Assembly (NCBI RefSeq): GCF_002019605.1
Contig: NZ_KV917368.1
Coordinates: 5,157,885-5,221,884, forward strand
DNA: 64,000 nucleotides
Source: Alkalihalobacterium alkalinitrilicum
GTDB lineage: Bacteria > Bacillota > Bacilli > Bacillales > Bacillaceae_F
Direction: 5' to 3'
Shown: positions 1-7,379 of the stretch, one piece after another
Position numbering within the stretch: position 1 is the stretch's first letter
How the letters are laid out: the number at the start of each line of letters is the position of its first letter
Notes under the pieces: model-generated
Databases searched by the model: none
What the model saw: only the letters and a program-made list of their open reading frames with translations
Told to the model about the DNA's origin: nothing
Position numbers and translations under genes: made by a program

Positions 1-680
1 CTATCACCACGAAGAAAAGGTGTTGTCTCTGGGAACTTTTCGTTGTAATGATCAATGAGTGGTTGAATAAAATCGACGACACCATTTGAAGTATACACGT
101 TTCCAGGTCGTAGCTTTGCTTTAAGGAAATCACCTGTTACTCCGTCAAAGGCAACTAATGGATGAAAACCAACGGTACCATAATGAGTATTGAAAGCCGC
201 AGCTTCTTGGTCTCCGTAGGTATCGGAATGCGTAGAATCTAAATCAATAATAAGTACCTTTGACTCTCTAAATTGATGCACTTTGTCAATAAGCTCTTGG
301 TTGGCTCGATTCAATTCTTCAATAGATTGGCTATCAAACCGTCTAAAGAAACGAGATAAGCTCGGCTGAGAAGCTAACGCATCTGTACCAATAATTTGAG
401 TAAATACAGGGTCTTTCGTCAATTGATCAGCTGCATCATCGTCGGTATAACCAGCAATGATTTGATAAATCTTTTGACGAATTAAGTTTTCATTCGAATG
501 AATATAGTAACGTCTATTGTCTTTCAGGTTTAAATGTTCAGCCAATGTTTTAGAGAAACCAATCTTTTCATCAAATTCCCTAAAGAGGAACTCACCAGTA
601 TCAGACGAGAGTTCTCCTCCGTCATTAGATAATTTAATTTTACGATTGAAATCAAGTGTTAATTGCGGTAAAGTAGCCAT
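1..680 (-). CDS. IS1380-family transposase (3' part outside window)
   Basis: Reading the minus strand from ATG at 680 gives an open frame running off the left edge, beginning MATLPQLTLDFNRKIKLSND. The stretch around LIIDLDSTHSDTYG and YGTVGFHPLVAFDGVTGD matches the DDE transposase core of IS1380-type elements as I know them: an Asp-containing strand followed by the conserved GFHPL block. Roughly 226 residues are visible, about half the usual length of 430-480. It would catalyse cut-and-paste or copy-and-paste movement of the element. The N-terminus is intact and the cut is only the window edge. I could not identify the terminal inverted repeat; it should lie upstream, roughly between 700 and 880. 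Confidence 0.85.
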   Translation of the reverse strand, partial: MATLPQLTLDFNRKIKLSNDGGELSSDTGEFLFREFDEKIGFSKTLAEHLNLKDNRRYYIHSNENLIRQKIYQIIAGYTDDDAADQLTKDPVFTQIIGTDALASQPSLSRFFRRFDSQSIEELNRANQELIDKVHQFRESKVLIIDLDSTHSDTYGDQEAAAFNTHYGTVGFHPLVAFDGVTGDFLKAKLRPGNVYTSNGVVDFIQPLIDHYNEKFPETTPFLRGD

Positions 681-1144
681 TATAAGAATCCTTTCTGATG
701 GTTATTGGTTCGCACTTTTAACTTATCAGAAATGGGTTCTTTTTTCATTTATTTGATGCGTTAACGAGTAACAAAAAAGCTTATTAAATGGACATTAGTA
801 GGCAAATATTATTTTTTTATGAATAAATCAGGTTATTAATTATCATAGGTGCTTCAGTTGTAAGCTACTAGATATTATTTAGGTGACTCAAAAGGTTTTG
901 GTAGCTTAGTGAGTTACCTTTTTCTGTTTGGGGAAAATTTGCTGATTAACAAACATCTTCTCTGGTTGGTACCCATTTATTATCAACTACACTTGTTACA
1001 CGGACTAGATAAAAGTCTACTAAAACTTTTTTATAAAATTAAATAAAAATAGGAACTTCACTATACCAATAGCTTTTCCAATACATACAGTAATTAATGA
1101 ACGGGGAAATACCTTTAAATTAAAAGTAAGGGAGGTAATATAGC
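681..1144. other. Intergenic region between IS element and small gene
   Basis: No convincing gene. It must contain the IS left end, but I could not fix its border. It includes the hairpin at 881-925. A second, weak AAAAGT/ACTTTT hairpin followed by Ts lies near 1012-1035. Confidence 0.5.
881..927 (+). terminator. Hairpin with T-run, probable terminator
   Basis: AGGTGACTC (881-889) pairs with GAGTTACCT (911-919) with one G-T wobble, followed by a T-rich stretch. No plus-strand gene lies immediately upstream in the window, so it may be a leftover from a gene removed by the IS insertion. Confidence 0.45.
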
Positions 1145-1411
1145 ATGTCATATGAGTATTATTACGATTTATGTAGTAGAAACATCGGTGCAGATGTTGA
1201 GATAAGAGATCATCATGGTAAACTGTATGTTGGACAAATTGAACGAGTAGATCGTGAATGTGTTTATCTTCGACCGATAGGTCCTTCACATGGCCCAGGG
1301 CATGGAATGTACTTTTTTGCAGCGGCAGCATTAACTGCAATTGCAATAGCATCTATCGCAGCTTTCAGGTTCCGTCGCAGACGATTTCACCATGGCCCAT
1401 TTTTCTATTAA
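1145..1411 (+). CDS. Small basic His/Arg-rich protein with Sm-like N-terminus
   Basis: 88 residues with a strong ribosome site (GGGAGGTAATATAGC before ATG). Residues about 12-45 (IGADVEIRDHHGKLYVGQIE, followed by RVDRECVYLRP) have the strand pattern of a small LSm/SH3-like barrel of the type seen in short Bacillus spore or hypothetical proteins. An Ala-rich hydrophobic segment follows at about 56-72, and then a very basic tail rich in Arg and His, FRFRRRRFHHGPFFY. The tail could bind metal or polyanion, but no function is known to me. It stands alone ahead of the acetyltransferase gene. Confidence 0.7.
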   Translation: MSYEYYYDLCSRNIGADVEIRDHHGKLYVGQIERVDRECVYLRPIGPSHGPGHGMYFFAAAALTAIAIASIAAFRFRRRRFHHGPFFY

Positions 1412-1462
1412 TAATAGACTACAGAATGAAGCTATTTAAAGGACAAGGGATGTGCTCTTGTT

Positions 1463-2053
1463 ATGGAAAAGAAACAGTCGGTTTTAGAACCCATTGAGAC
1501 AAGAAACTTAATCTTTAGAGATTTTTCCATCGATGATAAAAGCGACATTTATTATCTTTATTCTGATCCTGAAGTCATGAGGTTAGACCAAAGTGAACCT
1601 ATTAAAGACCTAGTAGAAGCAAAAACATTAATCAAAAACTTTCAGCAATCTAATCAGAGTCATAATTCTATAAGCTGGGGAGTCGAATTAAAAGAAACTA
1701 AAAAGGTCATTGGAACGTGCGGCTTTAAGAATTGGAATAGATTATCACACCATGCAGAGATTGGCGGAAATATTTTAAGTAAAGAGTGGGGGAAAGGATA
1801 CGGAAAAGAAACGTTAATGTTTTTAATAGAATATGGTTTCACAAAAATGTATTTAAACAAAATCTATGCTTATACAAATGTTAAAAATCGTATTGTTTTG
1901 ACATTAATGAATAAATATGGTTTTCAACAAGAAGGAGTACTCCGTGAACATCAACTACTTGGGAGAGAATTCTACGATGTGCTAGTCTTTTCATTACTCA
2001 AAAAGGAATCCAAGTTTGATTCGGAAAATAACTTTTCAAACTTTATAGGATAA
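1463..2053 (+). CDS. GNAT-family acetyltransferase, RimJ/RimL type
   Basis: 196 residues. The N-terminal part (ETRNLIFRDFSIDDKSDIYY) and the core CGFKNWNRLSHHAEIGGNI followed by WGKGYGKETLMFL are typical of the Acetyltransf_3 branch; the (W/R)GKGYGKE segment is the acetyl-CoA pyrophosphate loop. The family transfers acetyl from acetyl-CoA to N-termini or small amines such as antibiotics; the substrate cannot be read from sequence. The usual Asn of the E/N-N-x-x-S motif falls in VKNRIVLTLMNKYGF, with Ser replaced. The start at 1463 is preceded by only a modest AAGGGATG ribosome site. It is followed by a strong terminator at 2116. Confidence 0.85.
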   Translation: MEKKQSVLEPIETRNLIFRDFSIDDKSDIYYLYSDPEVMRLDQSEPIKDLVEAKTLIKNFQQSNQSHNSISWGVELKETKKVIGTCGFKNWNRLSHHAEIGGNILSKEWGKGYGKETLMFLIEYGFTKMYLNKIYAYTNVKNRIVLTLMNKYGFQQEGVLREHQLLGREFYDVLVFSLLKKESKFDSENNFSNFIG

Positions 2054-2115
2054 TTTGTTTTTCTGGGGGTTTACGTCCAAGTTTATACAACCAAGAGTAA
2101 ATTCTTTCTGTCACT

Positions 2116-2153
2116 AGTTGTGCTGTATCTATGTATTAGCACAACTTTTTTTA
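2116..2153 (+). terminator. Rho-independent terminator after GNAT gene
   Basis: Perfect 9-bp stem AGTTGTGCT / AGCACAACT followed by seven Ts. Confidence 0.85.
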
Positions 2154-2239
2154 TTTGAAAAGGACTATCAAGTTACATACTTAATAAGAAGACTTAACAG
2201 AAAAAGAAGCTCGAGCCAAATTTTAAAAGGAAATTGTCA

Positions 2240-2308
2240 TATATAAAGTTGGCTTAGATGATGTTGACCAATTTATCGTTGAACGTAATAAACAATTATT
2301 CTATTAAT
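2240..2308 (+). pseudogene. Possible short excisionase/MerR-type C-terminal remnant
   Basis: A frame without a start codon reads EIVIYKVGLDDVDQFIVERN before stopping at about 2307. The pattern YKV-x-x-x-DVDQFI resembles the end of excisionase or MerR-like winged-helix DNA-binding modules. An in-frame stop lies just upstream, so if real it is a fragment. Weak evidence; it may be chance. Confidence 0.2.
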
Positions 2309-2642
2309 CTCATCTTTTATTCATATTTCAAAGTTTAAATCCCCATACCGATAAAATCCTCTTTAAATAATGGATCTTTCTCTACTATGAATATAGATCC
2401 AGTTATGGTTTATATAGCTACATTCCTTCACTGAAATAATTCAGCATAACTGGCTAATTAAAAGTGGTAGAACTGCAAAATCCTCCACTTGAGATCACAT
2501 ATTTTGGTTATTATTTCTTCAACGGTTTATCTTTCTGAAACAACCTATTATCTTAAAAGAAGTTGTTATATATTTCCAACACTAGGTATTATGGCTTGAC
2601 TATAACGCTATAAATATAGTATTACTAATAAATAAGGATTAT

Positions 2643-2656
2643 TGTAAACGTTTTCC
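2643..2656 (+). promoter_or_regulatory. Candidate cre (CcpA) site upstream of nitronate monooxygenase
   Basis: TGTAAACGTTTTCC matches 13 of 14 positions of the Bacillus cre consensus TGWAANCGNTNWCA and lies about 90 bp before the start codon. The surrounding stretch 2590-2640 has a TTGACT and the 12-bp palindrome CTATAAATATAG, a possible promoter/operator. Catabolite control is inferred. Confidence 0.45.
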
Positions 2657-2746
2657 GATATTCATATAAAGACTACTTGGTCCTTATCGTATTCGGAATG
2701 GTTTATATTTTTCAGTAAATATGTTTTGAAATTGGGGGAAGTAAAA

Positions 2747-3718
2747 ATGTCAAACATTCCATCTATCATGAAATCCTTAAGGATACCTGTAATCGGATCG
2801 CCTATGTTCATCATTGGTAATCCAAAGCTTGTAATTGAACAATGTAAGGCAGGAATTGTCGGCTCTATGCCTGCACTTAATGCTAGACCAGCCTCACAAC
2901 TAGATGAATGGTTAGCTGAGATTACGGAAACGCTAGCAGATTACAATGCGAAAAATCCTGATCGACCAGCAGCACCATTTGCTATTAACCAAATCGTACA
3001 CAAGTCAAATGATCGGCTTGAACATGATATGGAGCTATGTGCGAAGTACAAGGTACCTATTATTATCACTTCTCTAGGAGCTCGTGAAGAGGTTAATGTA
3101 GCTGCTCATAGCTATGGAGGAATCGTGTTACACGACGTCATTAATAATAAGTTTGCTCATAAGGCAATTGATAAGGGAGCAGATGGTTTAATTGCCGTTG
3201 CTTCAGGTGCAGGAGGACATGCTGGAAATAAAAGTCCATTTGCATTAGTTCAAGAAATACGTCAATGGTTTGATGGTCCATTAGCGTTAGCAGGTTCTAT
3301 TGCAAACGGAAAGTCAATTTTAGCTGCTCAAGCTATGGGTGCTGATTTTGCTTATATCGGATCGCCATTTATCGCTACACATGAAGCACGAGCAGCAGAG
3401 GAATACAAGCAAGCGATCGTTGAATCAACGTCCGATGATATTGTGAATAGCAATTTATTTACGGGTGTTCACGGAAACTATCTTGCTCCATCCATTCGTG
3501 CTGCAGGCTTAGATCCTGAAAACCTTCCTGAAAGTGACCCGTCAAAAATGAATTTTGGGGATGGGGAAGCAAAGGCTTGGAAGGATATTTGGGGAAGCGG
3601 TCAAGGAATCGGTGTGATTAACGAGGTTACAAGTGCAGGAGAGTATGTTGATAAGCTTCATCAGGAATATATAGAAGCAAGAGACGGCTTAATGAAGGCA
3701 AGCCAAGTATTTGCTTAA
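2747..3718 (+). CDS. Nitronate monooxygenase / 2-nitropropane dioxygenase family
   Basis: 323 residues from ATG at 2747, chosen because GGGGGAAGTAAAA precedes it at good spacing; a TTG 21 bp upstream is in frame but lies before the ribosome site. This is a TIM-barrel FMN enzyme oxidising alkyl nitronates such as propionate-3-nitronate. The N-terminal PVIGSPMFIIGNPKLV with GIVGSMPALNARP, the SGAGGHAGN loop that binds FMN phosphate and the later GADFAYIGSPFIAT are all present. The catalytic base His of class I enzymes fits the GGHAG segment. The gene is monocistronic, ending in the hairpins at 3737 and 3981. Some members of this fold are enoyl-ACP reductases (FabK), but the N-terminal half favours the nitronate branch. 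Confidence 0.85.
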   Translation: MSNIPSIMKSLRIPVIGSPMFIIGNPKLVIEQCKAGIVGSMPALNARPASQLDEWLAEITETLADYNAKNPDRPAAPFAINQIVHKSNDRLEHDMELCAKYKVPIIITSLGAREEVNVAAHSYGGIVLHDVINNKFAHKAIDKGADGLIAVASGAGGHAGNKSPFALVQEIRQWFDGPLALAGSIANGKSILAAQAMGADFAYIGSPFIATHEARAAEEYKQAIVESTSDDIVNSNLFTGVHGNYLAPSIRAAGLDPENLPESDPSKMNFGDGEAKAWKDIWGSGQGIGVINEVTSAGEYVDKLHQEYIEARDGLMKASQVFA

Positions 3719-3736
3719 TGAGTTAAATTAATAGCG

Positions 3737-3775
3737 GTGCTTACTCCAAGTTTGATTTTATATAGGAGTAAGCAC
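3737..3775 (+). terminator. Perfect 11-bp hairpin after nitronate monooxygenase, without T-run
   Basis: GTGCTTACTCC (3737-3747) pairs exactly with GGAGTAAGCAC (3765-3775). The expected T-run is missing: the sequence passes directly into an M20 amidohydrolase remnant. It looks like a terminator whose tail was deleted. Confidence 0.6.
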
Positions 3776-3936
3776 GTGTCCAAGAACAAGGAGGACTTGC
3801 AACGTATTTATTATTCGGCGGAGAATTAGCAAAGCATCATCATCATCCACTATTCGATTATGATGAACAAGTTTTAGCTATTGCAGTAAACACTTTAGCA
3901 TCCATTGTTGTAAATGAACAAAAAACAGCAGTATAG
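3772..3936 (+). pseudogene. C-terminal remnant of M20-family amidohydrolase
   Basis: The frame from 3772, opened by a stop at 3769, reads GGLATYLLFGGELAKHHHHP and then LFDYDEQVLAIAVNTLASIVV before TAG at 3934-3936. The HHHHPLFDYDEQVL block is the typical end of M20 metallo-amidohydrolases (hippurate/N-acyl-amino acid hydrolase type), where the His pair is a metal ligand. Only about 54 of roughly 390 residues remain and there is no start, so it is a dead fragment. It abuts the hairpin at 3737-3775. Confidence 0.75.
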
Positions 3937-3980
3937 GATCTAATTAGAAATAACATAGTGTGTAGAATAGGAATGTTTCC

Positions 3981-4012
3981 GAGGTACTCAGAATGTGAGT
4001 ACCTCGTTTTCT
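3981..4012 (+). terminator. Terminator after the M20 remnant
   Basis: Perfect 10-bp stem GAGGTACTCA / TGAGTACCTC with a 5-nt loop, followed by GTTTTCT. Probably the original terminator of the lost amidohydrolase gene. Confidence 0.8.
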
Positions 4013-4053
4013 GTTGTATGGAAATTACATTAACTTTACATAAGATATAGAAC

Positions 4054-4668
4054 CTACACCTTTTTGCTTAAAAATTTTATCAGAGTTTGGTATTGAATAG
4101 GGGTATCAACATCAAGAAAGTGAATTTGTTCATTATCCTTAACTATTATCCCTTGATTACTATTTCTAATAATAGATCGAGCACCTATATCTCCTTGTAA
4201 TTTCAACATATTTGGGAATAAGCTTGAATTAATAATTATTGGTGGTCTTTGTATTCCATTGAAAGAAGAAGCAACAAAGTCAGGCTTTGTTTTTATATAA
4301 ATACTAATTAATTGGTTAAGAAGTTTTCCTGAAATAAAGGGTTGATCGGCAAGTAGGATCATCACAGCATTGGCTTGAAGTTTTTGAGCAGTTTTAATAC
4401 CACATTTGATGGATTCGGCTTGACTGTTGGTTGAATTCATAGATCTTTTAAGAATACATGTACTGCTGAAGTGTGAATTAAAGAACTGTGAAGGTAACCA
4501 TGAGAGGGGATCTTCTTTATTTACAACTACAATGACTTTATCTAATTTAGAGTTAAGAGCTGTTTTCAAACTAATACTTCCTAGTGGTTTTCCATTTATA
4601 GGTAGATTTAACTTAGGGCAGCCCATTCGTTTGCTTTGACCAGCCGCCAAATAAATACCACAAATCAT
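4054..4668 (-). CDS. pucB: Molybdenum cofactor cytidylyltransferase-like protein (PucB/MocA)
   Basis: Start taken at ATG 4668 (MICGIYLAAGQSKRMG), since the glycine-rich nucleotide-binding LAAGQSKRMG-x-PK signature must lie at the very N-terminus; the upstream extension to 4710 is probably not translated. About 204 residues with the MobA-like fold; LLADQPFIS carries the metal-binding Asp. The family attaches CMP to the molybdopterin cofactor to make MCD for xanthine dehydrogenase. It overlaps pucA by 56 bp and is translated after it. The order pucA-pucB and the nearby pucDCE genes support the assignment. Confidence 0.85.
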   Translation of the reverse strand: MICGIYLAAGQSKRMGCPKLNLPINGKPLGSISLKTALNSKLDKVIVVVNKEDPLSWLPSQFFNSHFSSTCILKRSMNSTNSQAESIKCGIKTAQKLQANAVMILLADQPFISGKLLNQLISIYIKTKPDFVASSFNGIQRPPIIINSSLFPNMLKLQGDIGARSIIRNSNQGIIVKDNEQIHFLDVDTPIQYQTLIKFLSKKV

Positions 4669-5680
4669 GTTTATGAGCCTTCTTTCGATGAGTTTTAATG
4701 ACATCAGCAAGTATACTTATTGCTATTTCATTCGGACCTTCTGCACCAATTGGTAAGCCAACTGGTGAACGGATCCATTTGGGGATTTGATCTTCTAATA
4801 GTTGTTGCGTTCTTTTCCTCGGTCCTAAGATTCCAAGATATTTTAATTTCTTTTGTATAAGCTCCTGTAAAATTTCTTGATCCTTATGAAAATGGTGCGT
4901 CATAATGATAATTGAATCTTCGGGATTAAACGTAAAGTTATTTACAAATGTACTAGGAAACTCAACATGGACCTCATTTGCATTAGGAAAATAAGAAGGA
5001 GAACAAAAATGTGAGCGCCAGTCTGTTACAATTGTATAAAACCCTGTACTAACTGCTAGTTCAACAAGTGGTCTTACATCAGGACCAGCACCAAAAATAA
5101 TCATGCGTGGTTTCGGGAAAAAAGCTTGAACAAAATAACGGTTTAAGTTTCTTTCAAACAACCCCTGTTTTGGTTTAACGTTGACGATTGCTCTATAAAT
5201 ATCTAATAGGTTGTGATCATGCCATTCACCAAAGCGGTTTTGAGAGGGTGTAATAAATATATAATCTAAAACAGAGTTTAAATCGGATAATCTTTTAATA
5301 TGAAATACGGGTATACCTTTTTTTAAATATTGTTCTACTTGTTTTAAGTGATTCTGGAGTTTTGCATCTACGTACTCTAATAAAATGGATATCTTTCCAT
5401 TACATCCATTATTTAGACCCCAGGTAATATCGTCATCTGCCTTCATATCATAAACAACTGCACGAGATTGTTGTTCTTTAATGATTTCTTCAGCTCTTAA
5501 AGCTACATCATTTTCTAAACATCCACCACTTAGTAGGCCAATTTGTGTACTGTCTTCTAAATGGAGCATCATCGCTCCTTCTTTACGATAAGAAGAACCA
5601 TCAACATCAATAATGGTAGCTAATACTTTTTTTTGATCAGTAGTTTGAATCAACTTCAAAATGTCAAATAAATCGTTCAT
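4613..5680 (-). CDS. pucA: XdhC/CoxI-family xanthine dehydrogenase maturation factor (PucA)
   Basis: 355 residues behind AAAGGAGGT. The N-terminal XdhC_CoxI domain is at about 12-80 (TIIDVDGSSYRKEGAMML, GLLSGGCLENDVALRAEEI); the conserved SGGCLE cysteine is thought to take part in sulfuration of the Mo centre. The C-terminal Rossmann domain (XdhC_C) is at about 190-330 (PRMIIFGAGPDVRPLVELA, LGILGPRKRTQQL). The family stabilises Mo cofactor and delivers it to xanthine dehydrogenase. It lies head-away from pucDCE, with the YIEGIA pair between them. Confidence 0.9.
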   Translation of the reverse strand: MNDLFDILKLIQTTDQKKVLATIIDVDGSSYRKEGAMMLHLEDSTQIGLLSGGCLENDVALRAEEIIKEQQSRAVVYDMKADDDITWGLNNGCNGKISILLEYVDAKLQNHLKQVEQYLKKGIPVFHIKRLSDLNSVLDYIFITPSQNRFGEWHDHNLLDIYRAIVNVKPKQGLFERNLNRYFVQAFFPKPRMIIFGAGPDVRPLVELAVSTGFYTIVTDWRSHFCSPSYFPNANEVHVEFPSTFVNNFTFNPEDSIIIMTHHFHKDQEILQELIQKKLKYLGILGPRKRTQQLLEDQIPKWIRSPVGLPIGAEGPNEIAISILADVIKTHRKKAHKHDLWYLFGGWSKQTNGLP

Positions 5681-5835
5681 TTATACCTCCTTTTTATGGG
5701 CCCACAATTAATTGAATATAAGCTATGTACTATGATTGAACTTTAATTATGTAAAGATTTGTATGAAAGAATTTTAACAATAGAACTTTTTAAAGGGAAA
5801 AAGTGAAGAGGTCCTGAAGTTAGACAAAGCATACA

Positions 5836-5864
5836 ACAAAAGGCCACAACATTCATAGTGGCCT
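5836..5864 (-). terminator. Terminator of the YIEGIA pair
   Basis: On the minus strand AGGCCAC (5864-5858) pairs with GTGGCCT (5847-5841), followed by TTTGTTG. It lies 26 bp beyond the stop codon at 5890. Confidence 0.7.
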
Positions 5865-5889
5865 GGTTGGTCATTTTTATATATGGAGA

Positions 5890-6093
5890 CTATTTTTTAA
5901 TGATTAAGTGATCACCGCTTTTAAGTTCTAGAATATCTGCCAAAAATACTTCAGCGAGATTGTTGGAGATATCAATCAATTCCTCTTGATCCTTCGCTAA
6001 TAACGAAAGAGGCGCCCCTCCTAAATAACGATTTTTGTCTGTTGTGACCATGGCTAGAATTCCTTTAATCTGTCCACCGTTATTTCCGCCCAT
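5890..6093 (-). CDS. Capping complex subunit for YIEGIA
   Basis: 67 residues; its ATG overlaps the stop of the upstream gene by one base (TAATG), so translation is coupled. Residues such as GGQIKGILAMVTTDKNRYLG and a C-terminal LKSGDHLIIKK match my memory of the small partner protein always found with YIEGIA membrane proteins in spore formers. It is cytoplasmic with no membrane segment. The biochemical role is unproven; the family name is used on the basis of context. Confidence 0.75.
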   Translation of the reverse strand: MGGNNGGQIKGILAMVTTDKNRYLGGAPLSLLAKDQEELIDISNNLAEVFLADILELKSGDHLIIKK

Positions 6094-7016
6094 TAGCTTT
6101 GCCCCCCTTTTTGGATATTTAATAGTTCAGGGTTCTTTTTAACTGTCTCTAATAAAGGAGTAAGTAAAATCGTTTCTTTCAAAAGTTCAAAGTTTTTTAT
6201 GATAGGAACTAAAACAATGATAATGACTCCTGCACCAGGGTTTTCTACGCTGTATAATTTTTTCTGACCTATTCTTCTCGTGGCTTCAAATAAAATAGCT
6301 TGGCGTTGTCCGCCGTTAAAAAGGGGAATTTGAAAGTGGTCTTTGTTCGGTCGAATAACGGCAGCAATTCCGTCATCTAAAAACCATTCTTTGGCTTCCT
6401 CTCTACCCGCTAAATTATAAACAAACATATCATTTACGTATAAATCAGACCCTTTAATTTCAATTTTCCCCTCTTCAACAGTGGCAATATCTCTTACTTT
6501 TTGTCGCTCTGTAAATCTCTTTAGTAAGTAATATACAATAAGTCCGACGATGGAGCCACATACCACTTCGATCCAAGCAGCTACTTCCAGAAGCTCTTGG
6601 AATAGTTGTATCGTTAATGCAGTAGAAAAGGAAACAAGTAATGTGATATAGTTGCGCGCTTCAAAGATTTTGGCAATTCCATCAATATAAGCATCACCAC
6701 GTCGTGAAAATTCATCCCCCTCAAGGTCTAAAAGACTTTCCCTTTCGATTTTGCGAACGTCACGAAAATGTTGTGCTGCTAAAGCAAGAAATGTTACCGC
6801 TGTAAAATTCTTTGTCATTAATGTAGGGATAATAAAGGCACCTATTGCGGCAGCAAGTGCACCTGTTACAAGGTGTATTAAGTAGCCGTTTGGATAATTA
6901 GGGTATTGTCTGTAATCCAATTTTATTGAAAGAAAGCGGACCAATGTTCCAATAAGGGTTGCGGTAATTATTAATACAAGCATTTCAGGTGAAATAATGT
7001 CGTCGTTATTGGGCAT
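6093..7016 (-). CDS. YIEGIA-family membrane protein
   Basis: 307 residues behind GAGGAG. The signature appears as YIDGIA at residues 110-115. Hydrophobic segments are visible at about 10-27, 47-65, 70-82 and 122-165 (the last probably two), followed by a soluble C-terminal domain (IKGSDLYVNDMFVYNLAGRE) and another hydrophobic stretch near 260-275. The family occurs in endospore-forming Firmicutes together with the small capping subunit, as here. No enzymatic motif is visible; a role in spore membrane or coat biology is inferred from phylogenetic distribution only. Confidence 0.8.
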   Translation of the reverse strand: MPNNDDIISPEMLVLIITATLIGTLVRFLSIKLDYRQYPNYPNGYLIHLVTGALAAAIGAFIIPTLMTKNFTAVTFLALAAQHFRDVRKIERESLLDLEGDEFSRRGDAYIDGIAKIFEARNYITLLVSFSTALTIQLFQELLEVAAWIEVVCGSIVGLIVYYLLKRFTERQKVRDIATVEEGKIEIKGSDLYVNDMFVYNLAGREEAKEWFLDDGIAAVIRPNKDHFQIPLFNGGQRQAILFEATRRIGQKKLYSVENPGAGVIIIVLVPIIKNFELLKETILLTPLLETVKKNPELLNIQKGGQS

Positions 7017-7379
7017 GTTAATGACTCCTCATAAAAAATTTACCATTTATAGATTTTGTTATATGAGAAATTTTATACAAAGAGTAAATATACAGGATTT
7101 TTCATTTGCGTTATGTGTAAAAATGGATAGCGAGTATTTATAAGAGAAAAAGCTCAAAAACTCTCTACCTTAACGTAAAAATTGATTTTCTCAATATGAC
7201 GAATGAATGAGTATATGAAGACCAATAATAGGAAAATATACGTTTTTATTTAGTACCTTACATATTACTGTGATTTGGCAAATCTAATAAGAATTACGGC
7301 TTTTTTATATACTAGAATATCAATCAACATGAAGAGTAATTTGTATTCTGATCAATATAGTTAGAGGTGGCTTGGTTTC
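7017..7379. promoter_or_regulatory. Divergent intergenic region before pucDCE
   Basis: No gene. The near-palindrome GATTTGGCAAATC (7272-7284) lies about 95 bp before pucD and could be an operator. I did not find a clear match to the B. subtilis PucR box. No pucR gene lies in the window. Confidence 0.3.

Noticed and set aside
1020-1352. Minus-strand open frame of 110 codons
   Set aside because: Antisense to the small gene at 1145, which has a strong ribosome site and a sensible product.
7017-7379. PucR boxes upstream of pucDCE
   Set aside because: No convincing match to the WWWCNTTGGTTAA consensus in this region.
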